In this document: in pieces, positions 44,391-57,090 of the stretch | Layout: the number at the start of each line of letters is the position of its first letter | How positions within the stretch are numbered: the stretch's first letter is position 1 | Assembly (NCBI RefSeq): GCF_024679245.1 | Contig: NC_090187.1 | Location: forward strand, 25,520,495 to 25,584,494 | Length of the DNA stretch: 64,000 bases | From: Pseudorasbora parva | Lineage: Eukaryota; Chordata; Actinopteri; Cypriniformes; Gobionidae | Direction of reading: 5' to 3' | Notes under the pieces: model-generated | What the model saw: only the letters and a program-made list of their open reading frames with translations | What the model was told of the DNA's origin: nothing | The model's database searches: none | Program-made: the position numbers and the translations under genes

Positions 44391-47300
44391 CAAATAAATG
44401 TACTGTTAGTAGGTGATTTCATTTTTTTAAAATTTGTGATCTATGGCAAATTTGTTTTAGAATTCTATTAACATACTAACTAAACCTGACATGGCGTGTC
44501 TTGCAAAAACAGATCTTTTCTCTGATTTTTTTTGAAGGTTTTGCTACTTATCAGAATAACACTTTAAATGTTCTCTAGATCTTTTCCGGTTGATATGGTT
44601 ACCGAGCCCAACAAATATAAATGTAAATTCCATATTTAGTGCATCAGTTATGTAAACTCCTGAATATTTCATTGCCCCAGAATTTATTAGTATTACTTTT
44701 CCCAGTTGCTCGCTGCAGACTCTCAGCTCTCTTTTCTAAAGCTATAATGTTATAATATTTTAATGTATAATGTTAATTTAATTGCCTTTATCTTATCTGT
44801 TGTCTCTTCCCCACAGACTGTCAGTTTGAATTGTCTGGATCAGATGGTATAATCAGATCTAGTCAAGTTGAGGAGGAAAACAAGGTGAAATCAGGGGAAG
44901 CATTGGATTGTATTTGGACCATACGAGCTCCACCTATGTCTAAGGTTAGTAATGCAGCCCTGGTAAACATCTGAAATTATGGGAGAGGAAAGTGACTCTG
45001 AAACTAGCATAGCTATGTAGGAAATAGAGTAGAGAAATAGAGGAATAGAGTTATATAAGAGTTATATGATCACCACAGCAACAACCAAAAAGCACACACT
45101 CCTGGATCATATCTACGTCTCTCATCCGGATGTGCCTTCAGGCGGGTATGTTACATAGTTATCATAACTATCAAAATCCAGTGTTCTGTATTTTGCGTAC
45201 GTGAGTTTTTGTTGTAGATGGCTATTGCTGCGCGTTTAGCTAGAATGCCATACAAATCCAACCCATTGGGCCACTGAATCTGCATTAACGACAACAGCTG
45301 GGGCAACAGCCTTAGTCCTAATGGGTTGTTATCATAGCTATCAAAATCCATTGTTCGGCATTTTGCGTACGTGAGCTTTTGTTGTAGATGTCTATAAAAA
45401 AAAAAAAATTGTGTACTGTGCTAATTAATTGAGATTTCTTACAGCTCTTACAGGTTGTTGGCCTTGTCTGTTTCGTTGCTTCTATTACTCTCCCCTTTTT
45501 TGTAAGTCACTTTGGATAAAAGCGTCTGCTAAATGATTAAATGTAAATGTAAATGTTATATTAAAAAATATGTCCTGTTCCGCCAGGTAAACCAAGCCTG
45601 ATCTGCCGGCGATTTGATTTCGCCCTGCAACTCCGTCTGAAAACCTGTACATTCATTTGTACTGCATCTGTTACACTTTTGCAGGAACCAATCACAGACT
45701 GGCTTATCCACCTTCTGCATTATTGGCGAGTTTAACACAATGGCAGATAGAGAAGCGATGGGTTGTTGCCCGTTGATCACGCCTGTTGTGGTCTGATTGG
45801 TTGAAGGACTATCCAATTGCATACAGAGTCATTTGAATTATGCTTGTTTATCACGCATCTTTTGCAGTAGAAAATACATAGCAGATTACCCAGACCAATG
45901 TTCAATTTTAAATTGTGCTTGGTCTGGTGATAGCCAGACAACCAGACTGCCTTTTCATACTGACATCAGACGTAGCTTAAAGGTGTCCTAGAATTAAAAT
46001 TTTAATTAACCATGGCATAGTTGAATGACAAGAGTTCAGTACATGCACTGCACATACAGTGAGTCTCAAACACCATTATTTCCTCATTCATATGTAAATG
46101 TTGTTTGTTAAAAACAACACAGAAAAACAGGCGATTCTCAACATAACGCCATCTGTGATGCAGTCGCTGGGGATCATTAATATATACGCCCTCAACATTT
46201 GCATACGGCAGCGCATGCGTCACGCGAGGATAGCGAAAACGGCAGATCATGGAAATAGATGTTTTGTTCCAGGCTGTGCAGAGGACGTGGGGACCTTTCA
46301 TACCATTCCTACTGAACAAAACTGTCAACAGGCATGTTTATCTATAACCGGATACCGCAACAATGTAATTAAAAGTTGTTAGTTTGCTCGGCCCATTTCA
46401 ACATGGACAGTTTTTCTAACCTGGACAATAGCAGGCTTCACTCAGCGTCTGACACTGGAGAAGTGTCAATTCAAACTATAGCCCCGCGAGCAGTAAGAAG
46501 TGATTTTATCCACTTATTGACTGTCTAAACAATTTCTGATTACACTGGAAGTTTCTTAGTGAGACAACATTAACAATAATATCCCCTGTGTTGTTTAGAT
46601 CCAACACAAGATGCTAGTACATTAACAATAGGAAACTCCAATTAGTATACATCAGTATGACAAATGTCAAAATAAATATTATTTCCTGCCAGTGTTGTCA
46701 TATATATCTACAAAATACAACCGTAAATACATATGGCAATCCCTTTTGTCGGATAGAATTATAATTAAGCCTATAGGCTCTTATCATCAACAACACAACT
46801 CAGGAGCTAACTATTTTATTTTAGTTGTAGATTGCTCACTTGATCCTTCTAGCTAACGTCATCTCCACCACTTAAGTTGAAACATTAGTAATTGGACAAG
46901 GCATCGTCAATTTGTTTAAAAAAACAAATGTAGGCTACTGTGCTGTACAAACAACATATTTGTTTGCTAACGTTACCCAGTTAGCTGTTTAGAATTTGTG
47001 ATTCAAAATGAAGAAGCTATCATTGTAAAATCAAATGGTGATGCATTACAGTGATTAAAATGTTTTTAAAATGCTAAAAACAAAGTTGTGACTGCTTACG
47101 ATATGAGTTAATGTGTAAAGTTAATGTTTTATGCTAGTTCACATGTCGGCTGAAGTTATAGTACTGACTTTACGTTTTACATTTTGCTTACTGAAAATAA
47201 AGACTAAATTTACCACTCAAAAGCGCCCATTTCCAATCTCAAAACAATTGGTTGTTCCTCAAAATCTTTATCTTCGTCAGAAACAGGATTAAACATAAGG

Positions 47301-50300
47301 TTGGATGCATAATCCAGAGAGCTGTCTCTTTGGCAAATGTACTTTCAAGATGCCATCCGAACCCTCAACACGTATGTATTTTCAATGGTATATTATAAAA
47401 TTACGAGAATGCATTATTACTTGAAAGAAGTAAATATACATTAATGAGCACATATATTTTTGAAAGAACTAAGTGATTTTAGCTAAGAATAAACTAAAAA
47501 AGTTACACAGTGTAGCTTTAATAAACAGAACACTGCAGCCGGAGCTACTTCTCTCTGTTTATGTCTATGGCGAGTCACTCAGGGGCTCCGCAGCGGTACC
47601 TACCAGTCTGGCCTGAAATAGTCCCAATATAAATACTTATTATAAGTGTACCATAATGATTCAGGGAAAGACAAAAACATGGTTTGGAAAATGGATTCAT
47701 GTTGTACATTGTCATTGTATAATATTTGCAAATCTTGAACACAAAAAAAGTTACGGACAGCAGCTTTAACAGACGGTCGTTATGATTACACTAGAATTAA
47801 TACGCTAGCTACACATTTTTTTTTTTTATCAGTTTATGAGTTAACATCAATGCTGTTACTAAAACACATTAAATTTAGTTAATGCCTAAATAATATATTT
47901 TAATAATAAAAATAATATAAAACTAACTTTAACCATATTAATATAATTTCATTTTAAAGTGATCTCTATATTTGGCAAAAAACTAGAACTAAATTGTGAA
48001 ATAGATGTTAAAGCAGTTGAATTTGCACAATCTCTCAATCCTTTTAGATTTTGTCAAATAGTGCTTCAGTGAAATCAGAGAGGATTTTTGATATAAACTA
48101 GTAAATTAATGTAGGGAATGTAGGGAAAGTCTTTCACTCAGAAAATGGCCACTACAAAACCACCGGCACCTCATATAGTGCACTATATAGTGGCTAGGGA
48201 GTGGTTTCAGACACAGCTACTGTCTTGGTGAATAGGTCACTGAATCATTGACTCACCTGATTCGTAAAAAAAATGCAGATTCGTTCATTAACAAAACATC
48301 GCTGTATGTTTTCTCAAAGATGTGCTGCGGCTTAGCTGTGATAATAGTGTGTAATACAGTCCCTGACAAAAGTCTTGTCGCTTATCTATTTTCTAGAAAT
48401 ACCTGATATTAACCTGACCATTAATTAATTCATTGGTGTTAGAAATAGCTCATATGAAAAGCTAAAACCCTCCCAAATGATTTTTAATGCACTGAAATAA
48501 ATAATTTTCACAGAAAAAATATTTATCATTTAATCAAGACAGAAAGGTCAAATTTTGGCAAGACAAAAGTTTTGTCGCCTATACAGAAATGTAACAAATT
48601 TACTGCAAATACAAAAATATGTCAGCAAATTAAGTTGTGGTGCTGTGAGATCCAAATGTAATATCTTGTATGACTTCCATGAGCTTGAAGGACTGCATCC
48701 ATGCGGTTTGGCAAAGATTCATACAATTTATTGATGAAGTCATCAGGAATAGCTAAGAAAGCAGTCTTGCATGCCTCCCAGAGTTCATCAATATTCTTTG
48801 GTTTCGTCTTCCATGCGTCCTCTTTCATCCTACCCCACATATGCTCAATGATGTTCATGTCTGGTGACTGGGCTGGCCAATCCTGGAGCATCTTGATCTT
48901 ATTCGCCCTGAGGAACTTTGATGTGGAGATGGAAGTATGCGATGGAGCACCGTCCTACTGCAGAATTTGGCCTCTTTTATGGTTGGGAATATAAGAGGTA
49001 GCTAAGATTTCTTGGTATTTTAGACTATTGAGGTTGCCTTCCCCCCTGCAGATCTCTCGCACACCCCCATACTGGATGTAACCCCAGACCATGATTTTTC
49101 CGCCACCAAACTTCACTGTTTTCTGGGTGAATCTCGAATCCATTCGGGCACCAGTAGGTCTCCTGCAATATTTGCGGCGACTGTGGTGTAATTCAACAGA
49201 AGATTCATCTGAAAAATCCACCTTCTGCCACTTTTCCTGCATCCATCCTTTTAGCAGGCTGTGGGCCTTGGCAAATGCCACACGGGTTTTCAATTGTTTT
49301 TTGTTTAGTTCTGGCTTCTGTGCACTGATTCGACCATGGAGGCCATTTCGAGACAGAATCCGACAAACTGTTCTGGTTGACACAGGGACTTCAGGTGACC
49401 AGGTCTCGTGGAGCTCTGCTGCAGTGGAAAATGGGCTGGCCTTGGATTTTCGAGCCAACAAACGGTCCTCTCGAGCAGTTGTCTTGCGGGGTCTGCCTGA
49501 CCTGGGCTTGTCAAAAACGTCTCCAGTTTCTTCAAATCTTTTTTTAATCCTCTGTACTTGACGCTGAGACACATTGAAGGTGTCTGCCACATCAGCAGTG
49601 GATCTGGTCTTCAGCCTCTTGATAATCAAAACTTTAGTCTCAGGGTGAATCTTAGGCATGTTTGCAGAGGTCTAGTTGCAGTTGATGTGAAGGTCTCGTG
49701 TACTGGGGTTCTTTTTATACACACTTGAGACCTAATTGATCCATTATTAGTCACAGGTGAAGCTCATATGACAAGGTGACAACACTTATGTCTTTGCAAA
49801 AATTTACTTAATGGGCTTTACCAAGCTGTGAATATTAGAATACTTTTTGAAAGTTTAGTTTTTCACTGAAACATTATCACAAAAGCTGGTGGGATTAAAA
49901 TGAGCCATTTCTTGTAAAAAAATCTTGATTAGAAATATATTTCAGCGGCACTTTAGGTCAATTTGTACACAAGCGACAAGACTTGTCAGGGACTGTAGAG
50001 CAAAATCAGCCAATTTTGCCTACAATGTAAGTTACTTAATATTAACTTCTTGGTTATTTATCAATATCACATCTCACATTTGCAATCATGCTGTAATCAC
50101 TGTTGTGCCTCTGTGTAGTTCCTCGCACACAACTATCTTGGGCCTGCTCTGCTGACTGAAGGCATGTAAAGCAGACAATCTGTTGTGCAGTGTGGATGCA
50201 TTTTGGCATTTTTAGTTTTAATTCATGTTTGATTATATACATGTTGTTCGTTAGTTTTGATCGCACCGGTCTGTCTCTGTTTGTGTCTATATTTCACACA

Positions 50301-53300
50301 CAGATCTATCTCCGCTTTCTGGAATATCAGCTGGAGAACTCAAATGAGTGTAAGAAAAACTTTGTTGCGATCTATGAAGGAAGTAATGCCATTGAAGATC
50401 TAAAGGCGAAGTTCTGCAGCACTGTTGCCAATGACATCACACTTGACAATGCCGTGGGTGTTGTTCGAATGTGGGCCGACGAGACCAGCAAACTAAGCCG
50501 GTTCCGGATGCTCTTTACGGTCTTTGTTGAACGTAAGCATTCGCGTACCTTTTTATTTAAGTAATAGTTTATCCAAAATAATGAAAATTCTGTTATTACT
50601 TTACCCTCATGACATTCTATACCTACGCTGTTATTTTTCCATTGAATGCATAAAGAGATTTTTGTTTTTAATCTAATTTTCCAAATTTTTGGAAATGAAA
50701 TGTTCATTGATCTTCAATCCTTTGTGTAGAAATACATTATAACTACTATAAAAAGATCTATAACACACAAACACCCATCTTTAACTAAACAAAGTGTATC
50801 AGAATATTGTGCTCCAGTAGTTTTGCACACTGACCAATGGCATTAGATTTCAAACATGTGGTGTAAGAGGTCCATCATGTGGACATTATGGGCATTGCAT
50901 TTCTGTCTGGCTTTCATCTCATTAAAAACTCTGTTTTGCAGCTCCGTGTTTGGCCAACACATTTTTCTGTCACAGCAACATGTGCATCAACAATACTCTA
51001 ATGTGTAACGGTGTTCAGAACTGTGTGTTTCCCTGGGATGAGAACAATTGCAAAGGTATGAGTGTGCTTTCACATGACCGTTTTCAAAGTAATGTCACTA
51101 TTGAGATGTAAAAACTTTCTTAAGAATTTTAATGGATAGTTTTGCTTCGAAATTAATGTCTGTCACAGAAATAGATTCAGCGGTTTTGACCTCATGTTCA
51201 CTAAATTAATGCTGTATATAAAGCGCATAATATTTATGCCATGAGCCCTGGTTATATAAATCAATAATAAGGATTTATTTAAGGAATTCAGTTTTTATTG
51301 TCATTGTTCTCATTTAGGTGGATGATATAATTTTTTTCTCACTCCTCTGTGACCGAGTGTTGCCAAGTCCTCTTCTGCTAACTTTTGTCTTTGTTGTCCT
51401 GTCTTAGAAAAGAAGTCTAAAAGTTTTTTCCAACATATGAGTAAAACTCATTGCATTGTGATTGGAGTGTCCACTGGTGTGGTTTTTCTTCTTCTCATCA
51501 TATCTGTATTTATACAGATGAATCAGCCGAGAAAGAAGGTGAGTCTTTGTATTGAGAAATTGCCATTTAGAATGAGAAATGAACAGCCTTCTATAGTACA
51601 GGTGCCAGAAATGCACCTTAAGGTTATATAATTTTTCAACGTTAAACATTTTCTTTAAAAAGAATTAAAACAATTTTTTTTAATGTATCTGCTTCATATC
51701 TATAAGCCTGAAAAAAGTTAACTGTGGCACTATCAAAACATTACTAGTGCTTTTGTTTATTTCAGCTTCCCAGCACTGCAATATTGCCAATGGTGTGACT
51801 TTGGGTCTGTTTGTTTGAACATTGGCATGGGGAGAGTTATGGAAAACCTTTGTTTTGCATTTTAAAAGAAATTCACTAGTTTGGCAAATTAATTATAATT
51901 GATGACATAATATAAGTAAATAAACATTTTACATTTACATTTACATTTAATCATTTAGCAGACGCTTTTATCCAAAGCGACTTACAAAAAAGGGTAGAGC
52001 AATAGAAGCAACGAAACAAACAAGTTTACATTTTTAATACATGTCCATGGTCTATTCTACACATGAATTTTATTCTTAAGAAACAAATGGTTATCCTTAA
52101 AATCTTTAACCAAAAGAACATCATCCTGACTGCAGGGCTGGGTGATTTACGATTGGGGCTTCCAAAGAATATAAAAAACAAAATTAATGGAGTGTGTCTT
52201 TGCTTTCAGCCCTCTTTAAATATGTTATAGAAGTGCACTACAGTTTATCTTATTTTGATAATTTATTATTTTTTATATACTGTATATTAACTGTATGTAT
52301 GTACAGTATTGTTCAAAATAATAGCAGTACAATGTGACTAACCAGAATAATCAAGGTTTTTAGTATATTTTTTATTGCTACGTGGCAATCAAGTTACCAG
52401 TAGGTTCAGTAGATTGTCAGAAAACAAACAAGACCCAGCATTCATGATATGCACGCTCTTAAGGCTGTGCAATTGGGCAATTAGTTGAATTAGTTGAAAG
52501 GGGTGTGTTCAAAAAAATAGCAGTGTCTACCTTTGACTGTACAAACTCAAAACTATTTTGTACAAACATTTTTTTTTTCTGGGATTTAGCAATCCTGTGA
52601 ATCACTAAACTAATATTTAGTTGTATGACCACAGTTTTTTAAAACTGCTTGACATCTGTGTGGCATGGAGTCAACCAACTTGTGGCACCTCTCAGCTGTT
52701 ATTCCACTCCATGATTCTTTAACAACATTCCACAATTCATTCACATGTCTTGGTTTTGCTTCAGAAACAGCATTTTTGATATCACCCCACAAGTTCTCAA
52801 TTGGATTAAGGTCTGGAGATTGGGCTGGCCACTCCATAACATTAATTTTGTTGGTTTGGAACCAAGACTTTGCCCGTTTACTAGTGTGTTTTGGGTCATT
52901 GTCTTGTTGAAACAACCATTTCAAGGGCATGTCCTCTTCAGCATAGGGCAACATGACCTCTTCAAGTATTTTAACATATGCAAACTGATCCATGATCCCT
53001 GGTATGCGATAAATAGGCCCAACACCATAGTAGGAGAAACATGCCCATATCATGATGCTTGCACCTCCATTCTTCACTGTCTTCACTGTGTACTGTGGCT
53101 TGAATTCAGAGTTTGGGGGTCGTCTCACAAACTGCCTGTGGCCCTTGGACCCAAAAAGAACAATTTTACTCTCATCAGTCCACAAAATGTTCCTCCATTT
53201 CTCTTTAGGCCAGTTGATGTGTTCTTTGGCAAATTGTCACCTCTTCTGCACATGCCTTTTTTTTAACAGAGGGACTTTGCGGGGGATTCTTGAAAATAGA

Positions 53301-53948
53301 TTAGCTTCACACAGACGTCTTCTAACTGTCACAGTACTTACAGGTAACTCCAGACTGTCTTTGATCATCCTGGAGGTGATCATTGGCTGAGCCTTTGCCA
53401 TTCTGGTTATTCTTCTATCCATTTTGATGGTTGTCTTCCGTTTTCTTCCACGTCTCTCTGGTTTTGCTCTCCATTTTAAGGCATTGGAGATCATTTTAGC
53501 TGAACAGCCTATCATTTTTTGCACCTCTTTATAGGTTTTCCCCTCTCTAATCAACTTTTTAATCAAAGTACGCTGTTCTTCTGAACAATGTCTTGAACGA
53601 CCCATTTTCCTCAGCTTTCAAATGCATGTTCAACAAGTGTTGGCTTCATCCTTAAATAGGGGCCACCTGATTCACACCTGTTTCTTCACAAAATTGATGA
53701 CCTCAGTGATTGAATGCCACACTGCAATTTTTTTGAACACACCCCTTTCAACTAATTCAACTAATTGCCCAATTGCACAGCCTTAAGAGCGTGCATATCA
53801 TGAATGTTGGGTCTCATTTGTTTTCTGAGAATCTACTGAACCTACTGGTAACTTGTTTGCCACGTAGCAATAAAAAAATACACGAAAAACCTTGATTATT
53901 CTGGTTAGTCACATTGTACTGCTATTATTTTGAACAATACTGTATGTA

Positions 53949-54023
<75 letters not shown>

Positions 54024-55271
54024 ACACACTATGTGTGCGTGTTTATACTGTAATTCAAATTATAAAGAAGATAGTTGAAAGTAAATGTATATAAATTTAC
54101 TTTCAGTTATTTATCGTTATCTTCATTATATATCGTCTTTATAATTTAGGTTTTACAAGTTTTTAATTTATCACGTTTTTTAAATGCATGATGAAGTCAA
54201 TAAATAATTGTAGTAGATAATCGTGATCTCACTATTTACCAAATAATCATGATTATAATTATTGTCAAAACTAAACAGCTCTATTTGACAGCATGGATAA
54301 TACTGGGGGAAAAAACATTATTTAAAATTAATGGTTAAAATTAATGATTCAATTTAAAGAATAATAAAACCCATAAAAATTTACTCGACTGATAAATTGA
54401 ATGCACAAATGCAGTCAAATTGTGCATGTTCATTGAGCAATTCATTCCAGAATTTTACTAAAATGTTATTTGCAAACTGCTATCAGTACTTGGACAACTA
54501 TATTTGCTTGGACAACTATATTTTTAGATGGTACAAATCCCTCTTAAAATCAAAAGCATATCCCTCTTTACGTTTTTTTCTCTCAGGTTTTTCTTATTTT
54601 TCACTTAGAAGTACATAACATTACTGAAGTAAAATGGTTCGTTTTAAGCATTAAAACCCTAGTATTTTTTATATATATTTTTTGGTGCATGAACATTTAA
54701 CATGCAACAACATGTGAAATTGCTAATGCGCATTTATTTCCTGCAGGTTTTGAGTCGTAAAGGTTTATTCAGTACTGCAGAGATGCAGGAGGTGCTGGAG
54801 CCGCCTCAGTATGAGCTGTTCTCCATGCAGGAAGCTGATCTGCCGGACGAGCTTTCAGAGGAGCTGGAGAATCTACAGAAACTCCGCCGGTCCTCCAGCG
54901 GGTCCCGCTGCGTCCACGAGCATCACTGTGGTCTTTCGAGCAACGCCGCCTCCATTGTTATGGCAACCAGAGCGCATCATCTCTCTCAGGCCTCTGAGGA
55001 GCTGAGTACGGTTGTTGGGGCCAGAGGCTGGGGCAGTTTCCATGGACGTAGGAACAGTTCGCGCTCGCACCCTTTTACACACGATCCTCACTCACACGCT
55101 TACAGCGCACAGAGTCTGCACGAGGCAATTGAAGATGAAGATCTGGGGCTGGAGGGACGTGTGATGGAAGAAATCGGCTACAATGATGTTTTCGCCCATG
55201 GACGCAATGTTGTGATGGTACGTAACCATGCCAACCCTGCCCAGCAGCGTTCCCTCTCTATGGACTTCTGA
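39753..55271 (+). CDS. neto2: Neuropilin and tolloid-like protein 2 (10 coding exons)
   Basis: A single-pass membrane protein that binds kainate-type glutamate receptors and slows their desensitisation. Exons from splice sites: 39753-39762, 42766-42825, 42999-43142, 43769-44017, 44131-44178, 44817-44944, 50304-50532, 50942-51055, 51408-51538, 54747-55271. Sum 1638 nt, 545 residues, phases consistent. Signal peptide about 1-19 ([19 protein letters not shown]). CUB1 about 39-153 ([32 protein letters not shown]). CUB2 about 172-289 ([38 protein letters not shown]). LDLa about 292-327 with six Cys and DEN. TM about 344-363. Cytoplasmic tail has [16 protein letters not shown] and ends [22 protein letters not shown] and the SxDF end fit NETO2 rather than NETO1. 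The 10-base coding part of exon 1 is supported by phase (G|CA) and signal-peptide match. AATAAA at 55663-55668 may be the poly(A) signal. A hAT lies in intron 1, Tc1 copies in introns 6 and 9. Confidence 0.95.
40955..42617. mobile_element. hAT-type DNA transposon, non-autonomous, in neto2 intron 1
   Basis: Perfect 8-bp target duplication ATGAGCAG at 40947-40954 and 42618-42625. Ends TAGGGCTGGGA and TCCCAGCCCTA are perfect inverses. Subterminal blocks are rich in CGATTAATCTA (left) and GTCGACG words (right). It includes a (CA)n at about 41239-41279. A minus ORF at 41800-42117 has no BED or hATC feature, so no transposase is claimed. Confidence 0.9.
45157..45394. repeat. Direct repeat pair in neto2 intron 6
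   Basis: About 64 bp around TTTTGCGTACGTGAG occurs at 45157-45220 and, with a few changes, at 45331-45394. Confidence 0.8.
45487..45553 (-). repeat. Widespread teleost SINE-like segment (GCGTCTGCTAAATGATTAAA)
   Basis: TAAGTCACTTTGGATAAAAG followed by CGTCTGCTAAATG is a segment spread through teleost genomes. The opposite orientation is at about 51925-52005 (ATTTAGCAGACGCTTTTATC). Degraded relatives lie at 44258 and 9447. Confidence 0.7.
45981..47517. mobile_element. TTAA-flanked composite repeat with THAP-like start (neto2 intron 6)
   Basis: TTAA at 45977-45980 and 47518-47521. The left end AGGTGTCCTAGAATTAAAAT is a common fish TTAA-element end. An ORF at 46098-46382 includes [19 protein letters not shown], resembling the C-x2-4-C start of a THAP finger, then decays. 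The right end (AAAGTTACACAGTGTAGCT) belongs to the 34693-35120 family, so two elements are probably joined or nested. Confidence 0.5.
48357..49995 (-). mobile_element. Tc1/mariner transposon, copy 2 of family A (neto2 intron 6)
   Basis: TA at 48355-48356 and 49996-49997. CAGTCCCTGACAAAAGTCTT at the left, and the inverse ending GTCAGGGACTG at the right. 1639 bp. Same family as 28278-29910, in opposite orientation. Confidence 0.95.
48622..49659 (-). pseudogene. Tc1-like transposase, one premature stop (family A, copy 2)
   Basis: From [19 protein letters not shown] at 49659 the frame is open for 234 codons. It covers the paired helix-turn-helix region, GRPRKTT hook, [13 protein letters not shown] with the first catalytic Asp, and [16 protein letters not shown] at 48955-48957 replaces the second Gln of the [11 protein letters not shown] motif. 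The same frame continues to IIEHMWGRM (catalytic Glu) and stops at 48622, about 345 codons in all. One nonsense codon is the only break seen. Confidence 0.93.
52304..53942 (-). mobile_element. Tc1/mariner transposon, family B (neto2 intron 9)
   Basis: TA at 52302-52303 and 53943-53944, in a TGTATG/GTGT-rich target. Inverted ends are about 210 bp long, from CAGTATTGTTCAAAATAATA to AAAATAGCAGTGT. The GTTCAAAA..ATAGCAGT motif occurs twice in each end, the IR/DR layout of fish Tc1 elements. Confidence 0.95.
52610..53605 (-). pseudogene. Tc1-like transposase, one premature stop (family B)
   Basis: Starts [20 protein letters not shown] at 53605, with GRKRKTT-type hook ([13 protein letters not shown]). 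After RHVQKR a TGA at 53237-53239 interrupts; the frame continues without shift through [13 protein letters not shown] (first Asp), [12 protein letters not shown] (second Asp) and [13 protein letters not shown] (Glu), ending at 52610. Total 331 codons. The stop is a likely CGA to TGA CpG transition and the only break seen. Confidence 0.93.
53946..54022. repeat. (GT)n microsatellite beside Tc1 family B
   Basis: About 75 bp of GT begins a few bases after the transposon's right TA. Confidence 0.95.
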
Positions 55272-55484
55272 TTGGAAGGTCAAAATCAGATCACACTTTT
55301 TGTCCTGTTTAAAATTACAATAATATAATACATACAGGGGCGGAGCTAGGGGGTGGCCGAAGCTTGGTTCACAATTTACATTTCTGTCTTTTTTATCTTG
55401 ACCAGAATTGAGTTTATTTAGACGTCTCCACAACTAAACACTGGAGACGTTTCAGGTGCGCATGCAAACTCAGCACCCCAGTGA

Positions 55485-55540
<56 letters not shown>

Positions 55541-56881
55541 GTGTGTTTGTGTAAAAATTATATGCGTCACATTTATGAACATCACCCTCAAATGTATATA
55601 CTGCTATGTGAGCTTATAATATAAGGCACAAATTAAATGTAATTTTTATCTGTAAATGAATGAATAAATAAACATTCCGTTTCATTTGTTAATTTGTAAA
55701 AACAGGCATCATTTTGCGGTGGTTGGCAGATTACAGAAGGAAATTTACATGAAAATTTAAATGAAATTACATTTCTAGCATTTGTTTATGTGCTGCCACC
55801 TTAATCATATTCACATTGTTGCACTTGAGGATTTAAAAGAGAACATTTGTATTTATTTAAGTATGATTTATTTATTATTAATTTATTTATTTTGACAACT
55901 CAATGAATGTTAAACATTCAGTGCCTAATTTTTCAGTTACAAGTTTTTGAAACAGATCTTAGAGTCTAGGATTAAGTAAAATTCTCTCAGTATTATTTGA
56001 TCTATTCCTTGCACCAATATCTCAATATTCATTTAATTTTAAATGATCTATCCAATCAGCACAAGAGGAGGCCTATATATAAATAGCCGACTCAGTTTTC
56101 TGCATTTCTTGCCACCCCGACTCCTTACTCGGCTGGTTCATCCCAGCCAAGGATACGGGGGGAGTACTCTGTGTTCAGGCCATATTCTTCTGAGCTCTGA
56201 GCCCCCTGTCGGACATCACGCCAAATATGCATACTCTCTAATGCTATCTGATTATTTTTAAGTGTGAACTTGTGAATCGTATTCAGTTGTGTTGTAGGCA
56301 CTAAAACAGTCTAGTATGTTAGTCTAACTATTTTTTTAATGTTTAACTAATGAACGTTTCTGTGCCACCCAGGCAGGTTGCTGGCCCTTTCCTGGCCACC
56401 TCATTGAAAATATTGAGCTCTGCTATGGGATACATAGCTGTAAATGTTCACATTTGCCCACATCATCTTTTATTATTTTACAATTCAATCGTACATTTTG
56501 ATAGCTTTTATTACAATACAATATTATAAAAAAATATATATCGTCGTTATCAGTATTATGTGTGACCTCCTTTGTCGTTCCTTTAATTGATTTCAAGCCA
56601 AGTCAAGTAATTTTTATTGGTGTTATTCTCATTCCTCAATACTATATTGAAGGGCAAGTTTCTACCACACTGGCGGGTTAATTGGCTGTAAATATTTCTT
56701 ACTGCTTACTACTTCTTACTACTTATTAAAAATGTAATTTATTCTTCTGATGGCAAAGCTGAAATAGTCTTCAGTTTCACATGATCCTTAAGAAATCCTT
56801 CTAATTTGCTGATTTATTAAATATTTTATGAAACATTTATTATTATCAATGTTGAAAACAGTTTAATATTTTTGTGTAAAC

Positions 56882-57090
56882 CAGGGGTGTCCAATCCCAC
56901 TTTCCTGCAGAGTTTAGCTCCAACACACCTGCCTGGAAGTTCCCAGTGGTGCTAGACCTTTGCTGAATTCAGAACTTGCATCTTTTAACATATCTATGGC
57001 AGAAATGATCCTGATTTCAGCACATGATTAGCTGGTTCAGGTGTGCTTTTAAGCTGAAAAGTGGCCCTCCAGGAGCAGGATTGGACACCC
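56882..57090. mobile_element. hAT-type MITE
   Basis: Begins CAGGGGTGTCCAATCC and ends GGATTGGACACCC. Flanks GTGTAAAC and GTTTTAAC match at 6 of 8 positions. About 209 bp with CTGGAGGG/CCCTCCAGG internal arms. Non-coding. Confidence 0.7.
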
